A program made the position numbers and the translations under genes. The notes beneath the pieces were generated by a model. It made no database searches. It saw only the letters and a list, made by a program, of their open reading frames with translations, and was not told where the DNA came from. Source: Antitrichia curtipendula (taxonomy: Eukaryota > Streptophyta > Bryopsida > Hypnales > Leucodontaceae). From it: a stretch of DNA of 64,000 nucleotides. The DNA lies in assembly GCA_951230915.1 (NCBI GenBank), contig OX579635.1:19778001-19842000 (forward strand), written 5' to 3'. This document shows positions 1-11,672 of the stretch, one piece after another (positions within the stretch are counted from its first letter, which is position 1; every line of letters begins with the position of its first letter).

Positions 1-225
1 TTTTGTGAATTACTTTTTTTGCCTAATGACTTGAAAATTATGCTTAGGATGGCATAACTTTTGCTCCCAGGCTCCGATTGAAATAAAAATTATATTCCCA
101 TGAAGCTAATACATTTTTCTTATTTATGAGAAATTTTCCTGTTCAAAATCCATTTTTTTCCCTAATAATGGGGATAATGGACCTTTAGGGGTTAATTAGT
201 ATGAAGCCCCTTGAAGCCCCTATTC
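1..225 (-). repeat. Dispersed repeat family A, fragment
   Basis: This stretch resembles, in the same orientation, the segment near 57440-57670; both carry a 'ggcataacttttg' block, a 'gaagctaata' block and a 'cctttagggg' block. Reverse-complement versions occur near 12740-12960, 24600-24720 and 40060-40250. I see no coding potential. The copy is cut by the window edge, so its true start is unknown. Similarity was judged by eye. Confidence 0.5.
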
Positions 226-2250
226 ATTATAGTGCTAGGACACATGGAAACATACCCAACGAGGTGGGGTAGAGATTTTGAGTGATATGTCACAAAAAAG
301 TGATATAATTTTATTGTGAAGGAATATTAGGCAATATATTCTCCCATTTCTTGTTGACAAAATTGTTGATTTGCTACATACTCTAAGAATAATGTCATTT
401 TGGATGAATGTGCATTCTTTTTGATGAATAATTAAAAATTTCATCTACATTTTGTACACTGATTTCCATCCATAGATGTAAACAACTACATCACTCAAAC
501 AAAGATTGTTTTTTTGCATTGCCCACATCAAATTTCAAAAAAATCTCCAAAATGGTTTATTGAATAGCTAAAGAATTACCTACTCAACTTCAAAGTTTCA
601 AAATATACCATCAAGAATTGCATTCATAGGAACTTGCCCAAAAATGCAAAAAATTATTTTAATCATTCAAAGACTTTGGGGTTAATACCATGTGCTGCAA
701 TATGTATAGCACTCATTATCTTTTAAGTCTTTTCAATAGTCATTTTTCATATAAATAAAGTAAAATAAATCAAAGATTCATTTTTTTATTGTTAAAAACT
801 TTGTTCTTTATTAAAAAAATAATAATAAATTTGAAACTCAAACAATACAAAATGTAGAGGCCATCTTATGGCATGTTGATATTGTCATAGTTTAGCCTAT
901 TACACCAAAATTTAATTATTTAAAATAGAAGTTTGTCTTGGTGAATTTTTGAAATAAATGCTTTTCAATTGATAGATAAGTTTTTTAATTTCATTTTCTT
1001 ATTTGACAACATAGATCATTTCAAAAAGCCATATTTAACATCTTCATTTTTTATTGCAAACTTCAAAAAAGTTAAAGAAATCATATATTTTAGCATATCT
1101 AGGAATTTTCCAAATCCCCTAAGCTATTTGGAATTAAGAGATCCTAATTATCATATGTACTACTGCCTCACTGAGGCTACTACCTAAAGACTACAAAAAA
1201 TCCATCTCCAAAATGTTTGTACCTAGTAATATATTTGGACCATAATTGACTTAGACATGATGGAACTCATTGGTCACAAAGTCTATAATGATAAAATTTG
1301 GTAATAAAGATTAGTCTTTTTAGCTCAAAAAATAAAAAACAATGAAGATGTTGTAATTACCATAACTAATGTAGTCACAATGAAAAGTCAAGAATGTAGG
1401 GATAATAAAAAAAATTGACTGAAGGGTTACAGTTGATTTTACTTAATTTGTTGAGTTCCTAACTTCATCATTATTCCTTTTGCTTCATTTCTATTCTCTT
1501 GACACAAGAAATGGAACCATAAGTGATAAATTTGAGTGAAGCCTTTATGGAGGTTTTATTGTCTTCCATTGTTTGTCCAAATACTTGACAAATTGATTTT
1601 TAATGAGTTCAATAAAGGTTGGATGTAGTTATTATGCCATAAAATATAATTTTGCAATATGGAACTATTGATTTCATTTGAAAATGATAACGTAGGCTCT
1701 CAATATATATTCAAACTTTTGAGTGGCATTCACTGCATGCATTTATTGAAATCTCTCTCTCTATATATTTTTATTTCTTGTATAATTGGCAAATTTAAGT
1801 TCTATAGCACACAAGTAGAATTTGAAGAACTCACTATTTGACACAACTACTTATTCACCATTGGTTATTAGTTACTCTTGTTCAAGTCATTGTAGACATT
1901 AATAGTGATTGGAAATGTCAAGGGTGACACTTACTACTTATGTTTATGTAATAAACTAGCACTACATGCAACAAACTCTTTGCTTATGTAGGTGTAAAAC
2001 CAATGTTCAATTTATTTTTTGAAAATAATATATTTTTATTTATAAATGGAAATGAAATATATAAAAAAATTGCTAAAATGGACCCTATCAATTGACAAAA
2101 ATGGACCAAACTTATAATTCAAAAGTTGTAGCAAAATGTTTTTGAAAAAATACAACAGGTAGTTTATTTGTGAATACAAGAATGTAACTGGTAACAAGGA
2201 CCATTGTAGTTAGCTTTAAATGCTTTTTCATTGTAGAAAAATATGGATTT
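226..2250. other. AT-rich intergenic DNA, no gene seen
   Basis: The sequence is strongly AT-rich with frequent stops in all frames. The only open frames are short (60-72 codons) and of low-complexity composition, and none resembles a known protein. No RNA gene or transposon terminus was recognised. Confidence 0.6.
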
Positions 2251-2254
2251 CATT

Positions 2255-2984
2255 GACTTAGAAGGACCAATAATAGAAAGTGCATTGATATTCCTTGACT
2301 TTGGTAAAGGTAGTAGAGGAGACATGGATATTTATAAATATAATTAGAATAATTGGTGACATGGACCCTTGCAATTAACTTCATGTTCCTTCATTATAGA
2401 GGGGGCATTGTAGCTAGCTTCAAATACTCTTTTATTATAGATGGGGCATAGATATTTATTGACTTTAGAAGGCCAATAGAAGGGACAATGATATTTTCTG
2501 CTTTTGACGAAGTCAATAGAGGGGACATAGATATCCGTTGACTTTGGAGGGGCAGTAGAAGGGGCAGTAATATTTGTTGACTTTGACAAAGACAATAGAG
2601 GGGACATGGATATCCGTTGACTTTGGAGGGTCATTAGAAGGGCAATGATATTTGTTGACTTTGACAAAGACAATAGAGGGGACATGGATATCCGTTGACT
2701 TTGGAAGGGCAATAGAAGGGACAATGATATTTGCTGACTTTGACAAAGATAATAGAGGGAATATGGATATCCGTTGACTTCAGAGGGGCAGTAGAAGGGG
2801 CAATTATATTTGTTGACTTTGACAAAGACAATAAAAGGGACATGGATATCCGTTGACTTTGGAAGGTCAATAGAAGAGGCAATGATATTTGCTGACTTTG
2901 ACAAAGACAATTGAGGGGACATGGATATCCGTTGACTTTGGAGGGTCAATAGAAGGGGCAATGGTATTCCTGACTTTGACAACA
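2255..2984. repeat. Minisatellite array, ~79-bp dimeric unit
   Basis: The block 'atatccgttg' recurs at 2531, 2610, 2688, 2767, 2846 and 2925, so the period is 78-79 bp. Each unit is made of two related ~39-bp halves, one with 'gttgactttggagg' and one with 'gttgactttgacaaagac', giving a dimeric higher-order repeat. Degenerate units lie at 2255-2340 and 2455-2530. Because 78 is a multiple of three, long open frames appear on the minus strand, but the 79-bp units shift the frame, so these are not genes. Confidence 0.85.
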
Positions 2985-3337
2985 TCACAAAGTTTAAACC
3001 CTACAATTTGGCAACAATTATCATGCGGTTATCGTTGTTTCATAGGTTTGTACCATAATCGCACTGATTCAGTGTATTTTTACGCATTGAATCAGTGTGA
3101 AAACAATGAATACCAATAGCGTACGTTTTATGTACTTTAACTATACAATTGTTGTGTCAAAATTGCACAGCAATCATATAGTTAAAGTACATGAATCGTA
3201 CGCTATTGATAATCATTGTTTTTGCACTGATTCAGTGCGTAAAAATACACTGAGTTAGTGCGATTATGGTACGAACCCATGAAACAACGATAACCGCATG
3301 ATAATTGCTGCCAAATCGTAGGGTCTAAACTTTGTGA
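2985..3337. mobile_element. 353-bp foldback (near-palindromic) element
   Basis: The left arm begins TCACAAAGTTTA at 2985 and the right arm ends with its near-complement at 3337. The arms of about 170 bp pair at most positions and leave a loop of only a few bases around 3158-3164. Paired blocks include the 'tcatgcggttatcgttgtttca' region of the left arm and the 'gtacgctattg' region of the right arm. The element interrupts the minisatellite, whose unit resumes at 3338. It has no coding capacity, so it looks like a non-autonomous foldback MITE. The target duplication is unclear because the flanks are themselves repetitive. Confidence 0.8.
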
Positions 3338-3425
3338 GGAAAGACAATAGAGAGGACTAAGGGACATGGATATTTGTTGACTTCAAAAGGTCAGTAGAAG
3401 GGGCAATGATATTCCTGACTTCCAC
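3338..3425. repeat. Minisatellite remainder after the foldback insertion
   Basis: 'gacaatagagaggac', 'gacatggatat', 'gttgacttc' and 'ggggcaatgatatt' continue the unit seen at 2455-2984. This shows that the foldback element landed inside the array. Confidence 0.7.
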
Positions 3426-4085
3426 AGAGAAATCGATTACAAAAACATCTCAATTACAAGCAACAAGTGATTAGATCATAGCATCTCAACATGGCCCATG
3501 AGGTCTACCAATTAAAGCTTGTCCACCAATTTTGAAGTATAAATTCCATTCAAGGCATGAATGGATGTGAAAGAGGGAATCAACACAAATTTGATGTTCT
3601 AAATAAAGGATCTCAAACAAAAAAATGAGAGGAACAAAATGGATCCCCTTTTCCAAGCATGCCCAATGTCTAAGGTACTTAAATTTTTTGCTTTGGCCCT
3701 CTAATTTCCACATGAATTAGACAATTTTCTTAGAATTTTTTTGTGTGTATGTAAAAATCCAAGTGTATAATAAATTCTTAGGATATCTTTGCATTGTAGG
3801 ATTTGTTTGAATATTTTACATTTTTCTTGTTACTCATTAAAATTGGTAGAGATAAGCTTAACATGATGTTGAGTATGGTAGATTTTTAAATTCAAAGTTT
3901 ATAGTGCACAAATTTTCCCAAAATGGTGGCTTAAGTCATATGAAATTCTTGAATAGATTCTAATTTTAATCCCTTTTCTATGCTTATATCTTTCAATCTT
4001 TATAGTCAAACTTCACAAAAATTTACCACATGATTTCAAATAAGAGTAGTACATCATCCTATGGTTAGAATATCAAAAATATTTC
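3426..4085. other. Intergenic, no gene seen
   Basis: AT-rich spacer. One 75-codon minus-strand frame (3486-3713) has no recognisable family and no coding context. No repeats stand out. Confidence 0.55.
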
Positions 4086-4700
4086 AAATAAAAGTTTTAA
4101 AAATTTGTTCATAGATTATGTTTTTGTCTACATGGAAAGTATTGATTCATTCTATTTGGATTAGTGATGTGAAAGTTATGGAGCATCCTGTTTGGAAGGC
4201 AATTATAGAGAAAATAATGTATTTGATTTTTTTTTAACTCAATTTTCAGAAGTTTAAAAAAAGAAGTTCCACAAGGTTAAATTTTCTTGTTAGACCAATT
4301 CTTTCCACTGGTACTAGTATATTTCAAAGGAAAAAATAAATTGTTACTAGCTCTAGATAGTGCATTAGTTTTCCCTTTTATCTTGTACCTACTTCTGTTT
4401 TATATTTTTTCAAAGAAAGACAATCACTTGTATTTTTTTGAATATTTTCCTAGACTCTCAATTCATTTATTCAATGTAGAAATTATAAAAGAAATTCAAT
4501 TAAGAAGACTCAAAATCTTATAATCTAGCCAACATGGTACAAACACCCTCCCCTTCCATTTTGTTCACTTGTAATACTAAAATCTTGCCTAATATGCCAT
4601 CAAAGTATTTGAATTTTTTCAATCATTCTTCTTCAAGTCTAGTACAAGATCCATTGGTTAAATATGAAAAAATATAATTTTTCAAAATTGTATTTAAAAA
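4086..4700 (+). repeat. Dispersed repeat family A, copy
   Basis: It matches the copies near 13000-13640 and 40300-41140 in order: 'agattatgtttttgtctacatgg', 'cattctatttgga', 'gtgaaagttatgga', an A/T-rich 'aactcaattttcag' block, 'cacaaggttaa', 'ttttccctttt..cttg..cctacttct', and the terminal 'gtacaagatcc..ggtta.atatg' block. It is noncoding and diverged. Confidence 0.65.
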
Positions 4701-4989
4701 AAAAAATATAGATATTGATCTTTGCATGAGAAATGACAATTGTGAGTGATTTCACTATGTATACATCTCCAAAATCAATTATGTACCTATGTGGAAGAAA
4801 TGGTTCTAGAACCAAATCTTTGTTCTTTCATAACTTTTGCATGAGGTATCCAAATGTCACGTTCTTTGGTGTGTTGGACCCTCCTTCCCAATGCCAACAA
4901 GAAAATCCATGAAAACTTGACCAATCTTATAATAGTAACTAGGCACACATTTGTGGGGTAACCACCTTATGCTCAGATGCTATTAAGTT

Positions 4990-6614
4990 AGTGGTGATTA
5001 TGGATGCACTTGTGTTACGTTAGCCCCTCAGTCCCTTATTGCCACTCACGGCAAACATGCTTGCCCAGTTCCTGCGAAAACATTAAAAAAATCATGAAAA
5101 TAGTAAATTTGCAGGGAACTGGAGGATTTGATCCTGGCTTGCAGCCGGGCCAGCGGAGGAAATTGCAACAGGAGCCGCAGTATTATTACTTTCCGCAGGT
5201 TGGTGGGGGCCCACTGCCCCCGGGAACAAGCCCCGGGCGCCCGCCAGGGCGCGGAAGTGGCTGCCGAATGGGAAGGCCCTCTGACGAAGTCGCCTCGATG
5301 CCAGATGGGCATCGATGATTTGATCAACCCAGTCGGTCCCACTCACCGGGGTCGTACCACAGGACCTTTCGCAGCGTCTTCCCCCTCCCCGTCGGACGGA
5401 CCGTCAACACTCGGACGGACCCGAGACTCGGTTCCCTCTGTTCCCTCTGTTCCCCCTGTTCCAGTGTTCCCCCGTTCTCCTGTAACTCTGTTCTGTAACT
5501 CTGTTCTGTTCTGTTGCGCCTGCAGCTTCTCCTCCTTCTTCAGTCATCCGCGACGACCCGAGCCGATCACATGACGCCGCAGGCAAGCGGGCTCCAGGAT
5601 CACGTCCGTCGTTCAACGCCCCCTTTCGTCATCCTCATCAACAGCGTGTGTGGGACCTGCTTGCACTTGCTCGGACGGAAGACTTACGTGAACCGGAAGG
5701 CCCTAGAGGCATCAGTATTGACCGACCGGGGGGGAGAGACCGACGGAAGCAGACGGACTGGAGAGATTTATTTGATGCTCGTGCCGTCGTGCGTCCGTCA
5801 TTTTCGTGGGAGGCTGCTTGCTTGCTTGGAGGAGTTAATTTCGTTTCATCTGACCTGGCGGACGGGAAGTGGTGTTGATTTGGTTGGCCTGTGCCATCTC
5901 TTCTACAGTGATCATATACTCATTCTTCCCCTCCCTTCTGGGTAGAACCCTGCTGACCAGCGGCGCATACATAGCCGCAAGCAAGCAGGAGAGCATCATT
6001 CATCCCGAAAATGGTGTTTGCAGCTTCACAGGCTGCGCTTTGATTGATTGCCCTTCTTGTCGATTGATTGATTGATTGTCTTCACGGCAGCGATCCCTGA
6101 GTTTGTTCTTCCGTTTTTCTTCTTCTATTCGATTGATTCTTCGCGGGGTTTGTGCGGTGGTTGTAGCTGCCGTGCACGCGGTCGCGGTGTTACTTTGTGG
6201 ACTGGTCTTGGGTGACTGGTAGCTGCCAGCCTTTTCTTCCTTTCTTCCGGTGTCAGATTGATTTCTGCCAGGCTCACCGCTCTTGGTGTGGGTCATCACA
6301 GCGTGAATATTCGCTCTTATCTGCTTGTTCACTTTTGAAATATAACTCGGAGCCAGCTTCAAGTTAGGCTCTTCTATCACATACTAGAAGTCTGGGTTTC
6401 CATTCGTCTTCCTCCCCCTAGCGGAGCCATTTCTTTTCAAGTGGCTGTTGTTTTCGGAGAGAGTGTTGACTATCCTTTGCGGCTGAGGAGTTGCAGACAC
6501 TGGTTTTGTGTTTGCCGACTGGGAAGATCCTACTTTCCTTGGGAGGTCCTTCAATAGGGTTAGAGAAGCGCGACAGGGTGTCGCGTCAAGCTTCCAAGAT
6601 TTATTCGAGGCTTC
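4990..6614 (+). promoter_or_regulatory. GC-rich promoter / 5' leader island of the HMA gene
   Basis: GC content rises sharply at about 5000 compared with the AT-rich DNA before it, and stays high into the gene starting at 6615. The island contains a 'gttccctct' short-period repeat around 5430-5470, a 'ctgtaactctgttctgt' repeat around 5480-5515 and a (GATT)n tract at 6062-6078. Several open frames of 70-148 codons overlap each other in different frames with no recognisable domain, as expected of GC-rich leader sequence. Transcription start and leader introns cannot be fixed from sequence alone. Confidence 0.5.
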
Positions 6615-8124
6615 ATGGAGGTTGTTTTGATGCCACCAGAGGTGCGTAACCATGACGACTACTCTTTGCTCTTGCAGCAGACCTCGAACGAGGGGAAGGG
6701 AATTGATTTCTCTCTGGTGTGTGGAATCGTGTCACTGACCATGGTGGTGTGGATTATCGCTTGTGCAGACGTACTACGGGCGGCACGAGCGGCACGAGCC
6801 GGCTTGGATAGGAGGACATCACAGACCTTTTTTTGTCGACTCTCCTTACGTGGGTTTCCACGACGCACATCCGTTTATACCAGATGAGCCATATGCGTTT
6901 AGTCCTTACGGCGCTCCGTTTGCCGAGCAACTGCCGAGGATCCCTCGCTCCGCCAGTGCCATGCCCGCGTACGGCCACTACACGGACTCGCCGTTTCTGG
7001 AGCCTCTGGGACGTCACGGCCCGCTTCGATCCTCCAGCGCTATCCCCGCCTACGCGTACCCTGAAGCGCCCTTTCACGATGTGCCTCACGGCCTAGCAAG
7101 GTCGTCAAGTTCCATCCCCTCGTTCCGTGAACCACGTCCTAAGCAACACAAAGTGGCTCCGGTAAGCAGCAGCCCTTCCTACTTTTTCTTCTTCTATCAG
7201 GATCTGGCTTGTCCAAAACCGCGCCGCGTCACGATCTTTTTTGGGTTTCCAGGAGCCTAACCTGTCTGTCTCCTTGTGCATTTCAGGAAATTGAGTTGAG
7301 AGTACCGATGGATTCCAGCAGCTGCGAACGGAATGTGAAGGATACTTTACGAAAACTGCAAGGTAAATCTACGCTCCTGGACCACATAGTGGCGTCTTTG
7401 TTTCCGAATGGGTTTCTGGTTGTGTTGGCTTTGTCTTCAAGCAGAGTAAACTAACCCTCAGTGGTGAAATTGTGCAGGCGTGACGGAAGTGGTGACCGAT
7501 AGGCGCTCCTCGAAGGTGACAGTGAGCGGCAAGGTTAACCCCCAGCAAGTGTTGAAGCAAGCGCAGAAGATTAAGCGGAAAGCCGATTTCTGGACCAAGG
7601 ATATCTACAGCCGAGCGTTCATCGACTTTATCCAGTCGAAGACGGGCCGGGCTGAGCCGGAACCGGATGTGACTTCTTCCTACCATCAGCATGCGCCTTC
7701 TGAGGAAGGACACCGCCATCACGCCTACGAAGAAAGCGAGAATTTGTCGTCCTACGAGGAGTATCCTGGGTACTCGGAGCGCGACGAGCACGAGATGGAG
7801 CGCACTCCTTCTCACGCACCGTTTGAGGATCGAGAACATTACAACCAGCACAACAACTACGGATCACACAGCGGCGACATGGACATGCCCCATGGCATGC
7901 CCGCTTCAAGCTCATTCGGCCATGTGGAGGAATCTTATGGAACCGTGGATGATAGACCACGCTATGAATCGCCTTACTACGAGTATGTGCAGCCTTCCTT
8001 CGGAGAGCGAGTGCCCTATTACGAGAGCTACGGCGAATCGAGCTCGTACAGGCACAGTCAAGGATATGGACCATCGGGAGTCTCGAATCCAGGGTACATG
8101 AAGCGCGTCATCAGCGACTACTGA
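6615..8124 (+). CDS. HMA-domain protein (HPP-type) with degenerate metal site
   Basis: Four exons are inferred: 6615-6641, 6769-7161, 7287-7362 and 7478-8124, all with GT-AG introns and matching phases, giving 380 residues. Residues 141-205 form a heavy-metal-associated fold, starting EIELRVPMDSSSC; HMA domains bind soft metals through MxCxxC. Here the first cysteine is Ser150 and only Cys153 remains, so Cu/Zn binding is probably lost. The N-terminal 140 residues hold three tandem ~25-residue repeats, each with [AS]PF followed by R-S-[AS]-S-[AS]-[MI]-P-[AS]-[YF] (69-77, 96-104, 120-128). The C-terminal 175 residues are rich in Tyr, Glu, His and Ser and probably disordered. The protein ends GYMKRVISDY with no CaaX box, so it is HPP-type, not an isoprenylated HIPP. 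The first exon (nine residues, good ATGG context) is the least certain part. Function is unknown, perhaps protein-protein interaction. Confidence 0.8.
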
Positions 8125-8640
8125 GCCATTATTGATGATTGACAATGGGACCATTACCGCGGCAGGCAGGGCAATTGTTGAAACAGCGACTGACAAACAC
8201 ATCATGGAGCACGATTCATCGATCTTCGATGAGCAATGTAAAACCAACAAGCGCGGCTTCTCACTGACCCCTTTAACGATCCCCTTACTACAGTACTGAG
8301 TGCTCCAAAGTTTTGGTAGTTTGTTGAATCGACGGTGCTCAATAGAGCATTACTTTTCCAATTTTGATACTTACCACCATCTCACCTTGTAGTGTTACAT
8401 TATGGTGATGAGTGAAGCTCGCCATCCAGGTGCACAGGGGTCCATCTCTTTTATTTAGTTGGAGGGTTCCTGCACTCCTTGAGCAGCTTCGATGGTGGAG
8501 CTTCACCTTGCCCAATGTTATCGGCCAGACAATTTGTACAATAGTAACTTTTTACACACTTCTGGACTCCTGTTTCTGCAGTGCCATGGAATTTTAGGTT
8601 GATTGTGTTCTCTCATTCTGTTGTTTCGAGTACGTCTGTC
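8125..8640 (+). other. Probable 3' UTR and downstream flank of the HMA gene
   Basis: Non-repetitive sequence of intermediate GC following the stop codon. I see no clear AATAAA signal, so the transcript end is not placed. Confidence 0.4.
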
Positions 8641-8669
8641 GGTCAGTCAGTCAAGGTCGTAGGTCGATC

Positions 8670-8885
8670 TCAGTTGTCTGAGATGGCTCCGTGCAGGATC
8701 TGATCAGCGATGCGTTCTCTTGCTTCGGCTGAGAAACCGTGTGCTTCGACCACATCATGGTGCGTAGCTGATTTTGTGTCCGTCTCAATCACAGTTTTGA
8801 TGTACTTCAGTCTTCTCCCTCCATTCAGCTTCTCCTTTGATGGCTTTCTCTTCGTTCCGTTGAATGCTACTGAGATTTGATTCAT
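8670..8885 (-). CDS. Unrecognised small basic ORF, possibly a terminal exon
   Basis: From an ATG at 8885 it encodes 71 residues ending GAISDN. The first half is Lys/Arg-rich (GTKRKPSKEKLNGGRRLKYIK) and the second half looks helical and acidic (VVEAHGFSAEARERIADQIL). The frame stays open upstream of the ATG for about 20 more basic codons to a stop near 8950, and a 'ggtag' lies there, so this could be the last exon of a minus-strand gene converging on the HMA gene. I do not recognise the protein. It may equally be a chance frame. Confidence 0.25.
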   Translation of the reverse strand: MNQISVAFNGTKRKPSKEKLNGGRRLKYIKTVIETDTKSATHHDVVEAHGFSAEARERIADQILHGAISDN

Positions 8886-8950
8886 GGATGCCTCTGTACG
8901 TGTCCTTTTGAGTTTGCGGTCTTTTGTTACATAATGGTTTATGATTGGAC

Positions 8951-11280
8951 GAGACTACCCTTCAAGGAGGGAGGAAGCCTCGATTTCGTTTCTATCAGCT
9001 CACAGGGCTAGGATAAGCGCGGTTGCAATGGACAGACGATCCAGATCAAGTACAAGACATTGGGTATATCTCATCCCACGTTTGAAATTGCAACTGTTGA
9101 TTGCAAGCGCGGGTTAACTAACAATGGATTTGTTTCGGTGTTGGTGCGAAAGTACAAGTAATGGATATTTACCAGCAAATACCTATCCCTTTCTGCAGTA
9201 ATCCTCACAGTAAGTTAAGCAGTAACCGCTTTTGTCAATTTGGCATAACACTGAACAGTGGTAAGGTGCACGTCAAGAAATTGGGTGCAGCTCCATGTTT
9301 GCCCGAAAAGCTGGAATTCTTGTAACTTGAATACGGTACTACCCAACTTAATAAGGAGCATTGATGCCCACGTGTCGCAAGGCGGGTTGCGGGGATATTT
9401 ATGGCCAATATGCTCTCTGTGTGCGTGACAGCCTGGGGACATAACATGGATCCAAAGCTACAAAATTGGACCAGCGCAACTGGCGACGTGGCATTTCTGC
9501 TACTCTTTTGTTTGGTCGGCGCCTTCATCGGTCAGTGAACTCTTCTCCTTCCACTCTCAGTCCTGACCTTGGATTGAAGTTTAAGATTGTGCGGTCCCAA
9601 ACTCCCCATTTTTCTGTTACAAAATGGCGTGCAGAAAGATGAGTGCCTCTCTGGAACCTGATTCGTCAACTTGCATCGTGTACATGCGTGCAACTTTTAC
9701 CAAGTACAAGTGGGGGAAGGGAGCGGCTACTGCAAGTGATATTCTAAGTTTCTCCTTGGCTGAATTGTGAATCTTAACTCTTAAATTTCGAAACAATCAA
9801 CCAGATGATTCTGTTGCTGAGGTACCTTAACCATAGAAAAACCTCGGTGGCAAGATGTCGGTGCCAACCCAACCTCTCGGTCCAAGAACTCTTCCTCCTG
9901 AAATATCCTCTGCATCAGTAATATACAGTATACACTGGGCATGTTACTTATTTTACCCCGGAAATCACAAAAGGAAGATCGAAATCCACTGCAGACGAAG
10001 GCCCGGTCCAAGCATCCATTTTCACCGCTTTACTGCAACTAAGTGGAACACTGGTCATCACCCTAATCATCAACTAAAAATTATCCTTTGTGAGGATGGG
10101 TAGCTACTTATATTCCTTGTTTTTATAGGAACCCTAAAAGTCATTCATCACACATTCTTCGTGAGGTCAAGTCCTACATGGCATTCCGGTGTTAAAACAA
10201 AAACTCATTGAATAATTTAGATGAAGGAACAACATGTGTTTCTTAACAAAAGCCTTATTGAAGTGGAAGTAAAAAACTCAACCCCCAAATGGACAGATAC
10301 TTCACTTCCAAAATTCTTATGAATAGAACACCAAAAATTGATAGTCAGTTCCTCATAAATTAAGCACATCACATGTTGAAAAAAAATACAATGAACAAAC
10401 AAAGTGGAAACTATCTTTAAATGACACACGTTCTACGGTATCTCCCACTGTGGCTATTTACCAAGCTCATGAATATTTTAAGTGTTGATATTTGGGCAGG
10501 GTTGATAATTAATGCTCGATCACTTTGGATATGAAATATTTTTAACTCCTGTGATCACAAAGTTGAAAAGTATGTGATTAAAGTCCACTGGAGACCAAGT
10601 CAATACTCAAACTCACAGAAACACAACCAGTCACAAGCACTGCATCTTAAGTGAAGAAGTAACAATCCACTTGACACTTTGTTACCTGATACGATGTCAA
10701 TGCAAATCGGTATCCAGAAACGTACGAATTCATAACCACCTACGACCGTGTAGTCTCCTGATCATCAATTCAAGTATCGATTTGGTGCAATCTGCGGCGT
10801 CAAATGTGAATTTGTGACTCACATCGACACGCGTCCTGGAAAATGCCAAAGTTGTGGATCTTTTTCATCAATTTCAACAAAATTGAGTGGCCAAATAATG
10901 TTAACGAGGGCCCGGTGCATTCATCTGATGTCCAGCAGTAGGGTTGTCTGTCTGTTCAGTTGGTCAGGGTCACAGGAATGGTTAAGCTTAGTGAGGGTCC
11001 AGGAGTGCCGCCCCTGTTTTGTGAAACGCGCGTGGTCCAAGTGTCTTGTCATCTCTCTTGGCTCCTGACTTCTCAAACGTCGCCATCGCCCCCTGTAACG
11101 TGTTGCTCCTCTGCACCACACAGCAGAGTCAAGCGTTAGTGCTCACACAACTCACGCTCCTTGCGCGCTCCATGTTGAATTACTGGCCTCCGGATCACTT
11201 CATTGGGAGCAGAGGTGTCCCTTCTCACCATTAACAAGAGTGGGAAATTTGAAAATATCTGACTTTTTCATTAGTAATAT
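8951..11280. other. Intergenic, intermediate GC, no gene supported
   Basis: Base composition is less AT-rich than the deep spacers. Small frames at 9215-9528 (minus), 9781-10103 (both strands) and 10814-11234 (both strands) overlap one another, lack splice-linked partners and resemble nothing I know. A CACGTG occurs at 9369-9374 without a nearby start. The interval may hold a decayed gene or a noncoding transcript; nothing can be claimed. Confidence 0.45.
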
Positions 11281-11672
11281 GTGTGGGGAGTTTTCTTGTC
11301 ATTGTTGGGCAAGGAGAAGCGACCCCCCTCTGTCACCGGCATTTGAGTGTGGGGAGTTTTCTTGTCATTGTTGGGCAAGGAGAAGCGACCCCCCTCTGTC
11401 ACTGGCATTTGAGTGTGGGGAGTATTCTTGTCATTGTTGAGCAAGGAGAAGCAACCCCCTCTGTCACCGGCATTGAGTGTGGGAGTTTTCTTGCCATTGT
11501 TGGGCAAGGAGAAGCGACCCTCCTCTGTCACCGGCATTGAGTGTGGGGAGTTTTCTTCATTGTTGGGCAAGGAGAAGTGACCCCCCTCTGTCACTGGCAT
11601 TGAGTGCGGGGAGTTTTCTTGTCATTGTTGGGCAAGGAGAAGCGACCCCCTTCTGTCATCAACATTGAGTGT
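11281..11672. repeat. Tandem repeat, ~66-bp unit, six copies
   Basis: Unit starts ('gtgtggggag' or close variants) lie at 11281, 11347, 11413, 11477, 11541 and 11604, so the period is 66, 66, 64, 64 and 63 bp. Each unit holds 'ttttcttgtcattgttgggc', 'aaggagaagcgacccccct' and 'ctgtcaccggcatt'. The first units are close to identical, implying recent amplification. Because 66 is divisible by three, a repetitive minus-strand frame (22-residue period) appears, but later units shift it. Confidence 0.9.

Noticed and set aside
2344..2988. 214-codon minus-strand frame
   Set aside because: It is a by-product of the 78-bp minisatellite unit. The protein is a frame-shifting low-complexity repeat.
5004..5945. 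Several overlapping frames of 70-148 codons
   Set aside because: GC-rich leader sequence suppresses stops. The frames conflict with one another and none resembles a known protein.
9369..9374. Second CACGTG G-box
   Set aside because: No gene start nearby in either direction; a single hexamer is expected by chance in 64 kb.
11271..11600. 109-codon minus-strand frame with a 22-residue repeat
   Set aside because: Its periodicity follows the 66-bp DNA repeat exactly, and later units shift the frame, so it is not selected coding sequence.
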